A stretch of DNA of 64,000 bases from Eikenella halliae (GCF_001648475.1 NZ_LXSQ01000020.1:145237-209236), one strand, 5' to 3'. Positions 43,204 through 52,499 are shown, counted from the stretch's first letter. Notes: generated by a model not told the origin, from the sequence alone. A program made the numbers and translations.

Positions 43204-45450
43204 TTAAGTGCCGCTGCTCACGCGCAGTTTTTGGCCGGGGCGCAGTACGCTGTTGCCCAAGTTATTGCTGCGTTTGATGTCGGCCACGGAGGTGTTGTAG
43301 CGGCGGGCGATGGATTGTAGGGTATCGCCACTGCGCACGGTGTGGGATACGGTTTGCTGGCGGCCGTTTCTGACATTGCGATCGTTGCCGCGTTCGTTGC
43401 GGATGTTGGGTTTGTTATCGGCATGGCGGTTGGCGGCCTGTTGATTGCTGCCGCCGCTCACGTGCAATACCTGGCCTGGGTGGATGTTGTTGCCGCGCAG
43501 GTTATTGGCACGGCTGAGCTCGGCCATGTCTACGTTGTAGCGGCGGGCAATGGAATACAACGATTCGCCGGGCTGCACTTTATGGGTGACGGTTTGCGCG
43601 CCGCGGCGGTTGGCTTGTTGTTCTTGGCGGGTAGCGCGGCGTTGGTTGTTGCCGGTGTTGGCAGCCAGTTGGCCAAAGCCGGCATTGTTGGCGCGGCGAG
43701 CCTCAGCTTGTGCTTGGCGGCGGGCTTCTTGTGTTTCGGTTTGGGCTAAGGAAGCACGTACGGCGGATGCGGCACTATTGCCATTATCGGCTTCATCGGT
43801 ATCGGCAGGTTCGATGTCGTTATCCGTGCTGCTGCGATTGGCCAAGGACATCAATGGGTCGGGCTGAAGGTTGCTATTGTCAGCCAGCTCAGCGGTTTCA
43901 GGTAGCCTGTCTGTTGGTGTGTTGATATTGCTGGGGGTAGCAGGTTGTTCTACGGTCTGGGCAGCTGTTTGGGTAATCGTTGGAGCCGAGGCTACCTGAA
44001 TATCAGGCGAGCTGGTTACACGAGGCGCAGGCTCGGCCGGGCGGGGGCTGTTGGCAGCCAACGCGGCAAAAGCGGCAGGGGCTGGGTTTGTGTTCGTTGC
44101 CTGCTGTACGGGCGCACGAACGGGCTCGGGCGGGCGAGCGGGTTGGGCTGAGGCTACCTGAACAGGAGCGGGCGGGGCGACAGCAGGCTGGACGGCAGGT
44201 TTGGCCGCTGCCACGGTGCTGGTGCGTTCGGCTACGTTCTGGCTGTTGCGGCGGATAAGGTTGCCCAGCGGGTCGTCACCGGCAGGCTTGTTATCAGCCA
44301 GCATCTGCACGCCGCGGCCGAGCTGACCGTTGTTCAAGCTGTTTTTGGCCACGAGGATAGGTAGGCCAGCACGGATGGTGTTGCTGCTTAGGCCGTTGGT
44401 GCGGCGCAGGTCGGTCACGCTCACGCCGTTGCGGTCGGCGATGTCGCTGAGGGTGGTGGCGCCGTCAGAGCGCAGAATGTCGTAGGAGAGCAGGGATTCT
44501 TTGGGTGCATTGCGCAGGTTGCGCTCGAAGGCGTTGACCGCGCCCACGGGCAGAAGCAGTTTGCGTTGGCCGTTTTCCGGCAGGAATACGGGCACTTTGA
44601 AGCTGGGGTTGAGTGCTTCGAATTCGGCCTGGCTGATGTTGGCCAGGCGGGTGATGGCGTTGATATCCATCGGGCTGTCGATGCTGATGGCTGCAAAATA
44701 GGGTTTGTTTTCGATGTCGGCAAGGTTGAGGCCGAAAACTTGCGGGTTGCTCACGAGGTTGCGCACGGCCAGTAGTTTGGGTACGTAATTGCGCGTTTCG
44801 TTGGGCATATTTAGGTTTTCATACACCGGCTCGAGCCCCTGGCTGCGGGCACGGTTTACGGCGCGGTTGACATTACCCTCGCCCCAGTTGTAGGCGGCCA
44901 GGGCAAGCGACCAGTCACCGAACATATTGTGCAAATATTGCAGATAATCCAGTGCGGCGTTGGTAGAGGCGTAGATGTCGTGGCGGCCGTCGTAAATATG
45001 GTTTTGCGCCAGGCCGTAGTGGCGGCCGGTGGCGGGCATAAATTGCCACAGGCCGGATGCACCCACGTGGGAGCGGGCTTTGGTCACAAACGCGCTCTCA
45101 ATAAACGGCAACAGGGCGATTTCGGAGGGCATATTCCGCTTTTCCACTTCGGAGAGAATGTGGTAGAGGTAGGGGCGGCTGCGCTCCACGGTGCGGTTGA
45201 AATAGGCGCTTCGGGTGCTGTAGTAGGTTTCGTGACGGCGCACGATTTCGGGATTGACCTCGCTCATGCGGAAGTCTTGCCGCATACGGCTCCATAGATT
45301 ATTGTGGGGGGAAGAAGGGTTGCGCAGGATAGCGGCATTAAGGTTGGTGATAGAGACGGCAATCTGCTCCGGCGTATAGGTTTGGGTAAGTGCGGAGGCA
45401 GGAATCCCTAAGCTTAAAACGGCTAAGGAAAGAAATTTGAATTTACTCAT
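43204..45450 (-). CDS. mltD: Membrane-bound lytic transglycosylase D with LysM repeats
   Basis: A 748-residue secreted protein. The signal peptide (MSKFKFLSLAVLSLGIPASA) has no lipobox. The SLT domain (about 95-230) has catalytic Glu118 in LLPFIESAF and SGLWQFMPATGRHYGL. A weak LysM-like part at about 320-365 is followed by a Pro/Ala/Gln-rich linker (about 380-620) and two clear C-terminal LysM domains (VTHKVQPGESLYSIARRYNVD..., VSHTVRSGDTLQSIARRYNTS...). It cleaves peptidoglycan glycan strands; Ape1 in this window prepares its substrate. Three uptake sequences in the linker are read as RLPET, IQVAS and VQVAS. Divergent from the yafS-like gene. Confidence 0.94.
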   Translation of the reverse strand: MSKFKFLSLAVLSLGIPASALTQTYTPEQIAVSITNLNAAILRNPSSPHNNLWSRMRQDFRMSEVNPEIVRRHETYYSTRSAYFNRTVERSRPYLYHILSEVEKRNMPSEIALLPFIESAFVTKARSHVGASGLWQFMPATGRHYGLAQNHIYDGRHDIYASTNAALDYLQYLHNMFGDWSLALAAYNWGEGNVNRAVNRARSQGLEPVYENLNMPNETRNYVPKLLAVRNLVSNPQVFGLNLADIENKPYFAAISIDSPMDINAITRLANISQAEFEALNPSFKVPVFLPENGQRKLLLPVGAVNAFERNLRNAPKESLLSYDILRSDGATTLSDIADRNGVSVTDLRRTNGLSSNTIRAGLPILVAKNSLNNGQLGRGVQMLADNKPAGDDPLGNLIRRNSQNVAERTSTVAAAKPAVQPAVAPPAPVQVASAQPARPPEPVRAPVQQATNTNPAPAAFAALAANSPRPAEPAPRVTSSPDIQVASAPTITQTAAQTVEQPATPSNINTPTDRLPETAELADNSNLQPDPLMSLANRSSTDNDIEPADTDEADNGNSAASAVRASLAQTETQEARRQAQAEARRANNAGFGQLAANTGNNQRRATRQEQQANRRGAQTVTHKVQPGESLYSIARRYNVDMAELSRANNLRGNNIHPGQVLHVSGGSNQQAANRHADNKPNIRNERGNDRNVRNGRQQTVSHTVRSGDTLQSIARRYNTSVADIKRSNNLGNSVLRPGQKLRVSSGT

Positions 45451-45690
45451 GGCGAAGAAATGAGTCCGTTGTATTTAACATTATGATTTAATAAAATATT
45501 TTGGATATTAAAGTCCAGGCAGAAGCTGTTTTGGGCCGCCGCCGGACACTTTGCCGGTATGGCAAATTCGCAAAGGTAGAATGATAACACGAGAGCGAGC
45601 CCAAACTCTCCTTTCAGGCAGATTTCTTTGTGCTGTGTTTTGCAAAATTTTGTTTGGTCGGTATGATGGCCGGGAGAGCAAGGGGGTGGC

Positions 45691-46383
45691 ATGATAGAAG
45701 AAAATAGTTTGGATAAATGGCTGGACAACACCGCCACGGGAGGCTACCTGAAAACGGCGGAGCAGGCGTTTTTTGCTGCGCATACGGCTAATCCATACGG
45801 CATCACCGTGGTCGCTTCGCTTTGCGGCTGGGATGGCTGGCCGCAACAGGTGTTGCGGTTGGGGCGGGGTAGGGCGCAGGCAGATGTGGTGTGCGCACTG
45901 CCGCAGCTGCCGCTGTTGTCGGGCAGTGTGCAAACTTTACTGCTGCCACATGGTTTGGAATTATGCGCGCAGCCGGAAGAATTGCTGCGGGAGTGTTTCC
46001 GCGTGCTCGTACCCAACGGCAGCCTGGTGCTCAGCGGGTTTAACCCGTATTCGCTGTGGCGCTTCGGGCTACCTGAAAAACAACTCGGCCTGCGTGCCCA
46101 TGCGCTGCCGTTGCCGAAAGTGAGGCGGATGCTGGCTGAGGCCGGCTTCAGGCCGGATACGGGGCGGTTTATGGCCTATGTGCCGCCGTGGGAGAACGAG
46201 CGGGCGCTGCGGCGCTGGCACTTTATGGAGTTAGCGGGCAACCGCTGGTGGCCGGCAGCCGCTGCGGCTTATGGTTTGGCGGCGGTGAAAACGGTGTATC
46301 CGCTCACTCCGCTGCGCGAAAAGGTCGGAAAACTGCGGGGCGAAGGCTTTTCATTGTTGCCGGGAAATTGCCGGCAGGGGTAG
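45691..46383 (+). CDS. YafS-like SAM-dependent methyltransferase
   Basis: A 230-residue class I methyltransferase-like protein. The N-terminal DKWLDNTATGGYLKTAEQAFF is typical of the YafS group; LPHGLELCAQPEELLRECFRVLVPNGSLVLSGFNPYSLW contains the post-II and III motifs. The SAM motif I is weak. E. coli yafS also lies near mltD and rnhA, which supports the assignment; the substrate is unknown. Uptake sequences are read as GGYLK at the start and GLPEK in the middle, the former inside a conserved family motif. Confidence 0.78.
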   Translation: MIEENSLDKWLDNTATGGYLKTAEQAFFAAHTANPYGITVVASLCGWDGWPQQVLRLGRGRAQADVVCALPQLPLLSGSVQTLLLPHGLELCAQPEELLRECFRVLVPNGSLVLSGFNPYSLWRFGLPEKQLGLRAHALPLPKVRRMLAEAGFRPDTGRFMAYVPPWENERALRRWHFMELAGNRWWPAAAAAYGLAAVKTVYPLTPLREKVGKLRGEGFSLLPGNCRQG

Positions 46384-46395
46384 GGCAGAAAATGG

Positions 46396-46424
46396 TTGTG
46401 TTACCGTGGGTGTTTTAGTATAAT
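46396..46424 (+). promoter_or_regulatory. Promoter of tRNA-Ser
   Basis: TTGTGT (46396-46401) and a perfect TATAAT (46419-46424) with a 17-bp spacer, 15 bases before the mature tRNA. Confidence 0.75.
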
Positions 46425-46439
46425 CGCGCACCTTACCTC

Positions 46440-46530
46440 GGAAAGGTGGATGAGTGGTTGAAGTCGCACGCCTGGAAAGCGTGTATACGTGAATAGCGTA
46501 TCGAGGGTTCGAATCCCTTCCTTTCCGCCA
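46440..46530 (+). tRNA. tRNA-Ser (GGA)
   Basis: A 91-nt class II tRNA with encoded CCA. The acceptor stem is GGAAAGG/CCTTTCC, the anticodon loop CTGGAAA gives anticodon GGA (46474-46476, reading UCC/UCU), there is a long variable arm typical of tRNA-Ser, and the T-loop GGTTCGAATCC is intact. Confidence 0.98.
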
Positions 46531-46727
46531 GAATATTTTTGCAGAGCATCGGCTTTGCGAAGCCAAGTCAAAACAGCCGGCTACACTGCTCGGCTGTTTT
46601 TTTATCTACCGCAACCGACACCATCGCCAATACGGCCATATAGCGAAGCAATCATTTTTCCTACCCAGCGAGCCAACGCTATAGGAAGAGCTTCAGCTAC
46701 CAGAGGCTACCTGAAAGGAGAACCCCC

Positions 46728-47882
46728 GTGCATTTCGATACCGAAGTCATCCACAGCAGCTACAACCCTGACGAGCACAACCGCGCCATCATGCCGCCGA
46801 TTTATCAAAACAGCATGTTCGCCATGCACCAAATCGGCGAAAACATCCCCTACCGCTATTCTCGCCTCGCCAACCCCACGCGCAAGGTGCTGGAAGACAC
46901 CGTGGCCGAATTGGAGCACGGTTGCGCGGGCTTCGCCTTCGGCAGCGGCATGGCCGGCATTGATGCCGTATTCCGCACCATATTGCGCCCTGGCGACACC
47001 ATCATCGCCGTGGCCGACATCTACGGCGGTGCCTACGACCTGCTCACCGAAGTGTATGCCCAATGGGGCGTAAACGTCGTGTTCGCCGACCTCACGCTAC
47101 CTGAAAACCTCGATAAGCTCCTAACCGAACATAAAGTGAAACTCGTGTGGCTGGAAAGCCCCAGCAACCCGCTGCTGCGGCTGGTGGACATCCCCCTATT
47201 GGCGCACAAGGCCAAAGCCGCCGGTGCGGTGGTGGGCATCGACAACACCTTCGCCACCCCCTATCTGCAAAATCCGCTCGACATGGGCTGCGACATCGTG
47301 TTCCACTCCGCCACCAAATACCTCTGCGGCCATTCCGACGTGCTGATGGGCATTGTGGTGGCTAAGGAAGAAGCCTTGGCCAAACGCCTACAAAGCACCA
47401 TGGTGAACACCGGCGGCATTGCTGGGCCGATGGATTGCGCCCTCGTGTTGCGTGGCATCAAAACCCTCTCCGTGCGCATGAAGCAGCATCTGGCCAACGC
47501 CGCCGAACTCGCCCGCCGCTTGGAGCAACACCCCGCCGTGGACAAAGTGTTCTATCCCGGCCTGCCCAGCCATGAGCATCACGAATTAGCCAAACGCCAA
47601 ATGCGCGGCTTCGGCGGCGTGGTGTCGGTATATTTGAAGAAAGACGGCCAAGCCGCTGCCGATTCTGTTATCCGCAATCTCAAACTACTGCACATGGCCG
47701 CCAGCCTTGGCGGCGTGGAAAGCCTAGTGAACCATTCCTTCAGCCAGTCGCACAGCGGCATGAGCCCGGCGGTGAAGGAGAAACTCGGCATCCGCGAAGG
47801 CCTGCTGCGCTTCTCCGTGGGCATTGAGGATATTGAAGACATTTGGCGCGACATCGATACTGCATTGAACACCACGCTGTAA
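46728..47882 (+). CDS. Cystathionine gamma-synthase/beta-lyase family enzyme
   Basis: A 384-residue PLP enzyme of the Cys/Met metabolism family. Seen: YRYSRLANPTRKVLEDTVAELE, FGSGMAGIDAVF, VWLESPSNPLLRLVDI, and the PLP lysine Lys197 in SATKYLCGHSDVLMG, followed by the C-terminal HSGMSPAVKEKLGIREGLLRFSVGIED. In Neisseria the closest relatives are annotated MetB or MetC; the reaction (gamma-synthase in methionine synthesis, or beta-lyase) cannot be separated by eye. It starts with GTG at 46728, with AAGGAG seven bases upstream that follows directly from an uptake sequence. An in-frame variant uptake sequence gives TLPEN. Confidence 0.88.
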   Translation: MHFDTEVIHSSYNPDEHNRAIMPPIYQNSMFAMHQIGENIPYRYSRLANPTRKVLEDTVAELEHGCAGFAFGSGMAGIDAVFRTILRPGDTIIAVADIYGGAYDLLTEVYAQWGVNVVFADLTLPENLDKLLTEHKVKLVWLESPSNPLLRLVDIPLLAHKAKAAGAVVGIDNTFATPYLQNPLDMGCDIVFHSATKYLCGHSDVLMGIVVAKEEALAKRLQSTMVNTGGIAGPMDCALVLRGIKTLSVRMKQHLANAAELARRLEQHPAVDKVFYPGLPSHEHHELAKRQMRGFGGVVSVYLKKDGQAAADSVIRNLKLLHMAASLGGVESLVNHSFSQSHSGMSPAVKEKLGIREGLLRFSVGIEDIEDIWRDIDTALNTTL

Positions 47883-48005
47883 CGCGCCTGCCAGAATGGC
47901 AAACAGGCTACCTGAAAATTGTGCTGCATGGCATTTCAGGTAGCCTTTTATCTGCCGCCACATTCCCCGAAGCCAGCCCAATCCGCTACAATACGCCCTT
48001 TCCCA

Positions 48006-48075
48006 ATAGCGGATTCACTTAAAGTTTTGCCACGGTGTTGATCCGCTTGGTATCGAAAGTTTGCTAATCCGCTAT
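48006..48075. repeat. Small inverted-repeat element upstream of gltX
   Basis: ATAGCGGATT (48006-48015) is repeated inverted and perfect as AATCCGCTAT (48066-48075), bounding 70 bp. The ends resemble worn CREE termini (TATAGTGGATT), but the inside (TTAAAGTTTTGCCACGGTG) does not match. It forms the gltX leader or promoter region. Confidence 0.5.
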
Positions 48076-48100
48076 CTATCTCATTCCGAAAGCCAATATC

Positions 48101-49507
48101 ATGACCATCAAAACCCGTTTCGCCCCCAGCCCCACCGGCTACCTGCACATTGGCGGCGTGCGCACCGCGCTGTATTCATGGGCGTTTGCCAAGCACCACG
48201 GCGGCGAATTCCTGCTGCGCATCGAAGACACCGATTTGGAACGCTCCACCCAAGAATCCGTGGACATCATCTTGCAGGGCATGGACTGGGTTGGCCTGCA
48301 CGCCGACAACCGCAGCAACATCGTGTACCAATCCAAAAACTTCCCGCGCTACAAAGCCCTCATCCAACAACTGCTGGACGAAGGCCACGCCTACCACTGC
48401 TATTGCAGCAAAGAAGAATTGGAAGAAATGCGCGAAAAAGCCGAGCGCGAAGGCACGGCCACATACGACCGCCGCTGGCGGCCGGAAACCGGCAAAACGC
48501 TGCCCCCAATCCCCGACGGCGTAGAACCCGTCGTCCGCTTCAAAATGCCGATTGAAGGCGTTACCCGCTGGAACGATTTGGTGAAAGGCGAAATCAGCAT
48601 TCCTAACGCAGCGCTGGACGACCTCATCATCGCCCGCGCCGACGGCACGCCCACCTACAACTTCTGCGTGGTGGTGGACGACATGGACATGGGCATCACC
48701 CATGTGATTCGCGGCGACGACCACGTAAACAACACACCCAAACAAATCAACATTTTCAAAGCCCTCGGTGCCACCCTGCCCGAATACGCCCACCTGCCGA
48801 TGATTCTGAACGAGCAGGGCAAAAAAATCTCCAAACGCAGCGGCGACACCGTAGCGGTTACCGAATACGAAGACATGGGCATCCTGCCCGAAGCCCTGCT
48901 GAACTACCTCGCCCGCTTGGGCTGGGCGCACGGCGACGACGAATTCTTTACCATGCCGCAGTTTGTGCAATGGTTTGATTTGGAACACGTTTCCGCCAGC
49001 CCCAGCCGCATGGATGGCAAAAAACTGATGTGGATTAACACCGAACACATCAAAGCCGCCGACAACGCCGAACTGGCCAAACTGGTGCTGCCGCGCCTGG
49101 AAAAACAAGGTATTGCCGTTTCAGGCAGCCTGCAACTGGAAGACGTGCTGGCATTGGTGAAAGACCGCGCCCACGATTTGAACGCGCTGGCTGCCGAATG
49201 CGCCTACTTCTACCGCAAAGCCGTGCCGCCGGAAGCCGACGTCGCCAAACACTGGGACGCGGAAGCCCCCGCGCGGATGCAGCGTTTCGCCGCCAAACTG
49301 GCCGAGCTGCCCGAACAGGATTGGACGGCGGAAAACATCCACGCCCTGTTCGCCCCGTTCTGCGAAGCCGAAGGCATCAAAATGGGCAAACTGGGCATGC
49401 CGTTGCGGCTGGCGGTGTGCGGTACGGCCAAAACGCCGAGCGTGGATGCCGTGCTGGCCTTGATGGGCAAAGAAGAAGTGTTGCGCCGTATCCGCGAATC
49501 GGCTTAA
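48101..49507 (+). CDS. gltX: Glutamate-tRNA ligase
   Basis: A 468-residue class I aminoacyl-tRNA synthetase. The HIGH motif appears as PSPTGYLHIGG near residue 12 and the KMSKS motif as KKISKRSG at residues 241-248. IEDTDLERSTQESVDIILQGMDWVGL is typical of GltX. The length and C-terminal anticodon-binding region are normal. Neisseriaceae also carry Gln-tRNA systems, so it is not possible to say by eye if it is discriminating. An uptake sequence pair directly follows the stop. Confidence 0.97.
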   Translation: MTIKTRFAPSPTGYLHIGGVRTALYSWAFAKHHGGEFLLRIEDTDLERSTQESVDIILQGMDWVGLHADNRSNIVYQSKNFPRYKALIQQLLDEGHAYHCYCSKEELEEMREKAEREGTATYDRRWRPETGKTLPPIPDGVEPVVRFKMPIEGVTRWNDLVKGEISIPNAALDDLIIARADGTPTYNFCVVVDDMDMGITHVIRGDDHVNNTPKQINIFKALGATLPEYAHLPMILNEQGKKISKRSGDTVAVTEYEDMGILPEALLNYLARLGWAHGDDEFFTMPQFVQWFDLEHVSASPSRMDGKKLMWINTEHIKAADNAELAKLVLPRLEKQGIAVSGSLQLEDVLALVKDRAHDLNALAAECAYFYRKAVPPEADVAKHWDAEAPARMQRFAAKLAELPEQDWTAENIHALFAPFCEAEGIKMGKLGMPLRLAVCGTAKTPSVDAVLALMGKEEVLRRIRESA

Positions 49508-49515
49508 ACCGCGAA

Positions 49516-49553
49516 AGGCTACCTGAAAGCAGCTACCCTGTTTCAGGTAGCCT
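49516..49553. terminator. Inverted DUS pair between gltX and hda
   Basis: Opposed uptake sequences with a 12-nt loop form a 13-bp stem filling most of the 56 bp between gltX and hda and ending 11 bases before the hda start. It may attenuate transcription into hda rather than fully stop it. Confidence 0.5.
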
Positions 49554-49563
49554 CCATCACATC

Positions 49564-50223
49564 ATGAACCAACTCATCCTCGATTTTCCCGCTGCCCCGC
49601 CGAGTTTCGACACCTTTTTAGGCCAAGGCAACCGCGAGCTGTTGCAAGTGTTGCGCGGGCAGCGCGAGCCCTTTGTGTATGTGTGGGGGCCGGCCGGGGC
49701 GGGCAAAAGCCATTTGCTCCAGGCCTGGGCGGCGCAGGCCGAAGCGGCCGGATTGAGCGCACGCTACCTGAATGCCGCCAATGAGCCGCTGCACGAAGCA
49801 CCCGCCGAAGGCTGCCATCTTGCCCTCGACCAAATCGACAGCCTCGATGCCGACGGCCAGGCCGAATTGTTTAATTTCTGCAACCATCTCCGCCAAAGCC
49901 GGCAGGGCGCGCTCCTGATTGGCGCCAGCGTGCCGCCGCCGCGCCTATCCGTGCGCGAAGACCTGCGCACCCGCATGGGCTACTGCCTGGTGTATGAAAT
50001 CAAACCGCTTGGCGACGAAGAAAAAATCGCCGCCCTGGTTGAAGCCGCCCGCCGCCGCCAAATCCGCATTTCGCCCGATATTTTCCGCTACCTGCTGCAC
50101 CACTGGCGGCGCGACATCGGCAGCCTGATGGCCATGCTCGACGCGCTCGACCGTCACGCCCTCGCCAGCCACCGCCCTATCACGCTGCCCCTGCTCAAAC
50201 AACTGTTGCAACAGGATATTTAA
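49564..50223 (+). CDS. hda: DnaA regulatory inactivator Hda
   Basis: A 219-residue AAA+ protein related to the DnaA ATPase domain. It starts MNQLILDFP, matching the clamp-binding QLxLxF motif of Hda; Walker A is WGPAGAGKSH (Gly42-Ser49); the Walker B position reads HLALDQID; the sensor region is RTRMGYCLVYEI. With the beta clamp it promotes ATP hydrolysis on DnaA and prevents re-initiation. The ATG at 49564 keeps the clamp motif at the very N-terminus. The upstream ribosome site is poor. The HAD gene follows after 4 bp, so they form an operon. Confidence 0.92.
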   Translation: MNQLILDFPAAPPSFDTFLGQGNRELLQVLRGQREPFVYVWGPAGAGKSHLLQAWAAQAEAAGLSARYLNAANEPLHEAPAEGCHLALDQIDSLDADGQAELFNFCNHLRQSRQGALLIGASVPPPRLSVREDLRTRMGYCLVYEIKPLGDEEKIAALVEAARRRQIRISPDIFRYLLHHWRRDIGSLMAMLDALDRHALASHRPITLPLLKQLLQQDI

Positions 50224-50227
50224 ACCA

Positions 50228-50887
50228 ATGAACCTCGCCATTTTCGACCTCGACCACACCCTCATCAACTGCGATTCCAGCAGCGAATGGAGCAATTTCC
50301 TGCACGAAAAAGGCATCTTCAGCGATGCCGATATGCAGCGCCATCAAGCGTTCGACCAAGACTACCGTAAAGGCTGCCTCGATCTCGATGCCTATCTCGC
50401 CTTCGTCCTGCGTCCGCTGGCCGAATACAGCCGTGCCGAGCTGGACGAAATGCACCGCGAGTTCATGCAGCGCATCCGCCCGAACATCACCCCAATGGCC
50501 AGAATGCTGGTCAACAGCCACCGCGACGCGGGCGACACCCTGCTCATGATTTCCGCCACCAACGAATTCATCATCACCCCTATCGCCCGCGAATTCGGCA
50601 TTGAAAATATCATCGGCATCAGCCTCGAAACCGATGCCCAAGGCAACTACACCGGCCGACCAATCGGCACGCCCAGCTTCCAAGAGGGCAAAGTAACCCG
50701 CCTGCACCAATGGCTGGCCGAACGCGGCCAAAGCCAGGCCGACTACGAAAAAGTTTATTTCTACAGCGATTCCCGCAACGACCTGCCGCTTTTGGAGCAG
50801 GTAAACCAGCCCGTAGCCGTTAATCCCGACCCTGTGCTCACCCTCACCGCCGTCCAACACGGCTGGCCGATATTGGATTTTGTGTGA
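50228..50887 (+). CDS. HAD-IB family phosphatase
   Basis: A 219-residue haloacid dehalogenase-type hydrolase of the SerB-like IB subfamily. Motif I is FDLDHTLINCDSS (nucleophile and acid Asp), motif II is MISATNEF, the Lys is in EGKVTRL, and motif IV is YFYSDSRNDLPLL. In many beta- and gammaproteobacteria this gene is beside hda, as here (4-bp gap). The substrate is unknown; possible ones are phosphoserine-like compounds or lysophospholipids. Confidence 0.9.
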   Translation: MNLAIFDLDHTLINCDSSSEWSNFLHEKGIFSDADMQRHQAFDQDYRKGCLDLDAYLAFVLRPLAEYSRAELDEMHREFMQRIRPNITPMARMLVNSHRDAGDTLLMISATNEFIITPIAREFGIENIIGISLETDAQGNYTGRPIGTPSFQEGKVTRLHQWLAERGQSQADYEKVYFYSDSRNDLPLLEQVNQPVAVNPDPVLTLTAVQHGWPILDFV

Positions 50888-50952
50888 CGGCCTTAATGGG
50901 CTGAGGGAATGATGCAGTGTATTTTTTCAGGTAGCCTCAAGGAGGCGAAATA

Positions 50953-51510
50953 ATGGAAAATCAAAATTATCTGGCCTGCCGCAAAACGGTGCGGGAATGG
51001 GAAGTGAGCAAAGGCTTGCTGAACGGGTGGGCTACTGTGTTTGGCGTATTGGCTTCGCTCACGATTATCGGCCGGACGGCTTTGCTGTTTGGGCAATATC
51101 AGACCACGGTATTGTACTCGGGTATCTTGTTGCTGCTTGCGGTGGCGGTATGCCGGCTGATGTGGTGGCGGCGTAAAGGTACCGGGGCACGGGAGTTTGT
51201 GCGCTTGGAGGAAGAGGGTATCCGTTATTGTTTATCGGGTGCGGGCGAGGGTTTTGTGGCTTATGAATGGTTGCAATTTGTGAATTTGCGGGGCGGGAAT
51301 TTCCCTAGCAAATTGTTACTGCAATACCGTATGCCGGAGCAGGCCGGGGGAGTGCCGCAAACACTCAGTTTGAATTTGAATCAGATTAAGCCGTTGTCTG
51401 AGGCCGGAAACCGGGTGTGGCTTAATAGCGCGGGGAATGCTTTGGCATTGGCGGAGGAAATCAGAAACCGCTGCCGGCCGGGGCAGCTGTATGGCAAATC
51501 AGTGTATTGA
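50953..51510 (+). CDS. Membrane protein of unknown function, YcxB-like layout
   Basis: A 185-residue protein I do not recognise with confidence. Two membrane helices (about 25-45 and 53-70) are followed by a basic loop (WWRRKGTG) and a C-terminal cytoplasmic part of about 110 residues. This part starts FVRLEEEGIRYCLSGAGEGFVAYEWLQFVNL, which recalls the PH-like domain of YcxB-type proteins. AAGGAGG lies just before the ATG, formed where an uptake sequence ends (50925-50945). Its codon use resembles its neighbours less than most: many GGG and TTG codons. Confidence 0.65.
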   Translation: MENQNYLACRKTVREWEVSKGLLNGWATVFGVLASLTIIGRTALLFGQYQTTVLYSGILLLLAVAVCRLMWWRRKGTGAREFVRLEEEGIRYCLSGAGEGFVAYEWLQFVNLRGGNFPSKLLLQYRMPEQAGGVPQTLSLNLNQIKPLSEAGNRVWLNSAGNALALAEEIRNRCRPGQLYGKSVY

Positions 51511-51535
51511 TTGCCGGTTTGGCACGGTGCTGTAT

Positions 51536-51575
51536 TTTTCAGGTAGCCTTTGCATGGAAAAGGCTACCTGAAAAC
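51536..51575. terminator. Inverted DUS terminator between convergent genes
   Basis: Uptake sequences in tail-to-tail order make a perfect 16-bp inverted repeat (51536-51551 with 51559-51574) between the membrane protein gene and rlmJ, which converge here. Confidence 0.65.
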
Positions 51576-51583
51576 TTAAATGC

Positions 51584-52420
51584 TTAAGTGCTTTCTTGCT
51601 CCAGCACAAATCTTGCGCCTTGGTCTTGCGCCAAGAGTTCGGCGAGGGTGGGCAGGTTGGCGGCGAGCTGTTCAGCCAGCAGGTAGGGCGGGTTGATAAC
51701 GAACATGCCGCTGCCGTGCATGCCGAAGCCGTCGCTGCGCGGGGCATGGGCATGCAGTTCGGCTTGCAGCCAATGGGTAACGGGCAGTTTGCGCAGTTCG
51801 GCGGGAAGTTGGCGGCTTTCTTCGCGCGAAAGGCAGGGATACCACAGCAAATAGCAGCCGGTGGCGAAGCGGTGCAGGGCGGCCTGCAGGGTTTTGACTA
51901 CTTGGCGGTAATCTTGTTTTTGCTCGTAGGGCGGGTCGATGAGGGTCAGGGCGCGGCGCGGAGGGGGGGGCAGGAGGGAAATCAGGCCTTGGTAACCGTC
52001 GCTTTGTTTGGCGATGATGCGGCGGTCAGCGCGGGTGTTTTCCTGCAGCAGGGCGAAGTCGGCGGGGTGCAGCTCAAACAGGCGCATTTTGTCGCTGTCG
52101 CGCAGCAGGCTTTGGGCGAGGCGGGGCGAGCCGCAATAAAAATCGGGCGCGGGCAGGATATGGCTCAGGTGTTGGCGGAATTGCTCCAGTTCGGCAGGCA
52201 GGGCGGGCGTGGCGAGCAGGCGGCCGATGCCTTGTTGGTGTTCGCCGGTTTTTTGCGCGGCATCGTCTGCCAGGCGGTATAGGCCGGCGCCGCTGTGGGT
52301 ATCGATATACCAATAGGGCTTGTCTTTGCGGTTGAAATAGTCGAGGGTGAGAAACAGGATGAAATGTTTGAGCATGTCGGCATGGTTGCCGGCATGGAAG
52401 GCGTGGCGGTAGCTGAGCAT
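51584..52420 (-). CDS. rlmJ: 23S rRNA (adenine(2030)-N6)-methyltransferase
   Basis: A 278-residue RlmJ. It starts MLSYRHAFHAGNHADMLKHF, which is nearly invariant in the family. The catalytic motif is LIDPPYEQKQDY (Asp162-Tyr165). The helical insertion and SAM site (YIDTHSGAGLY) are present. It methylates A2030 of 23S rRNA. The ATG at 52420 matches the family N-terminus exactly, so the longer frame to 52570 is rejected. A terminator-like hairpin lies 80 bases upstream on the same strand. Confidence 0.96.
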   Translation of the reverse strand: MLSYRHAFHAGNHADMLKHFILFLTLDYFNRKDKPYWYIDTHSGAGLYRLADDAAQKTGEHQQGIGRLLATPALPAELEQFRQHLSHILPAPDFYCGSPRLAQSLLRDSDKMRLFELHPADFALLQENTRADRRIIAKQSDGYQGLISLLPPPPRRALTLIDPPYEQKQDYRQVVKTLQAALHRFATGCYLLWYPCLSREESRQLPAELRKLPVTHWLQAELHAHAPRSDGFGMHGSGMFVINPPYLLAEQLAANLPTLAELLAQDQGARFVLEQEST

Positions 52421-52499
52421 GAGATGGCGCTGAGTTGGAAAAGGCGGCATTTTATAGCGGGTAGGGCGGCTTTCGCTACTTTGGCTGGATATTGCAGAT

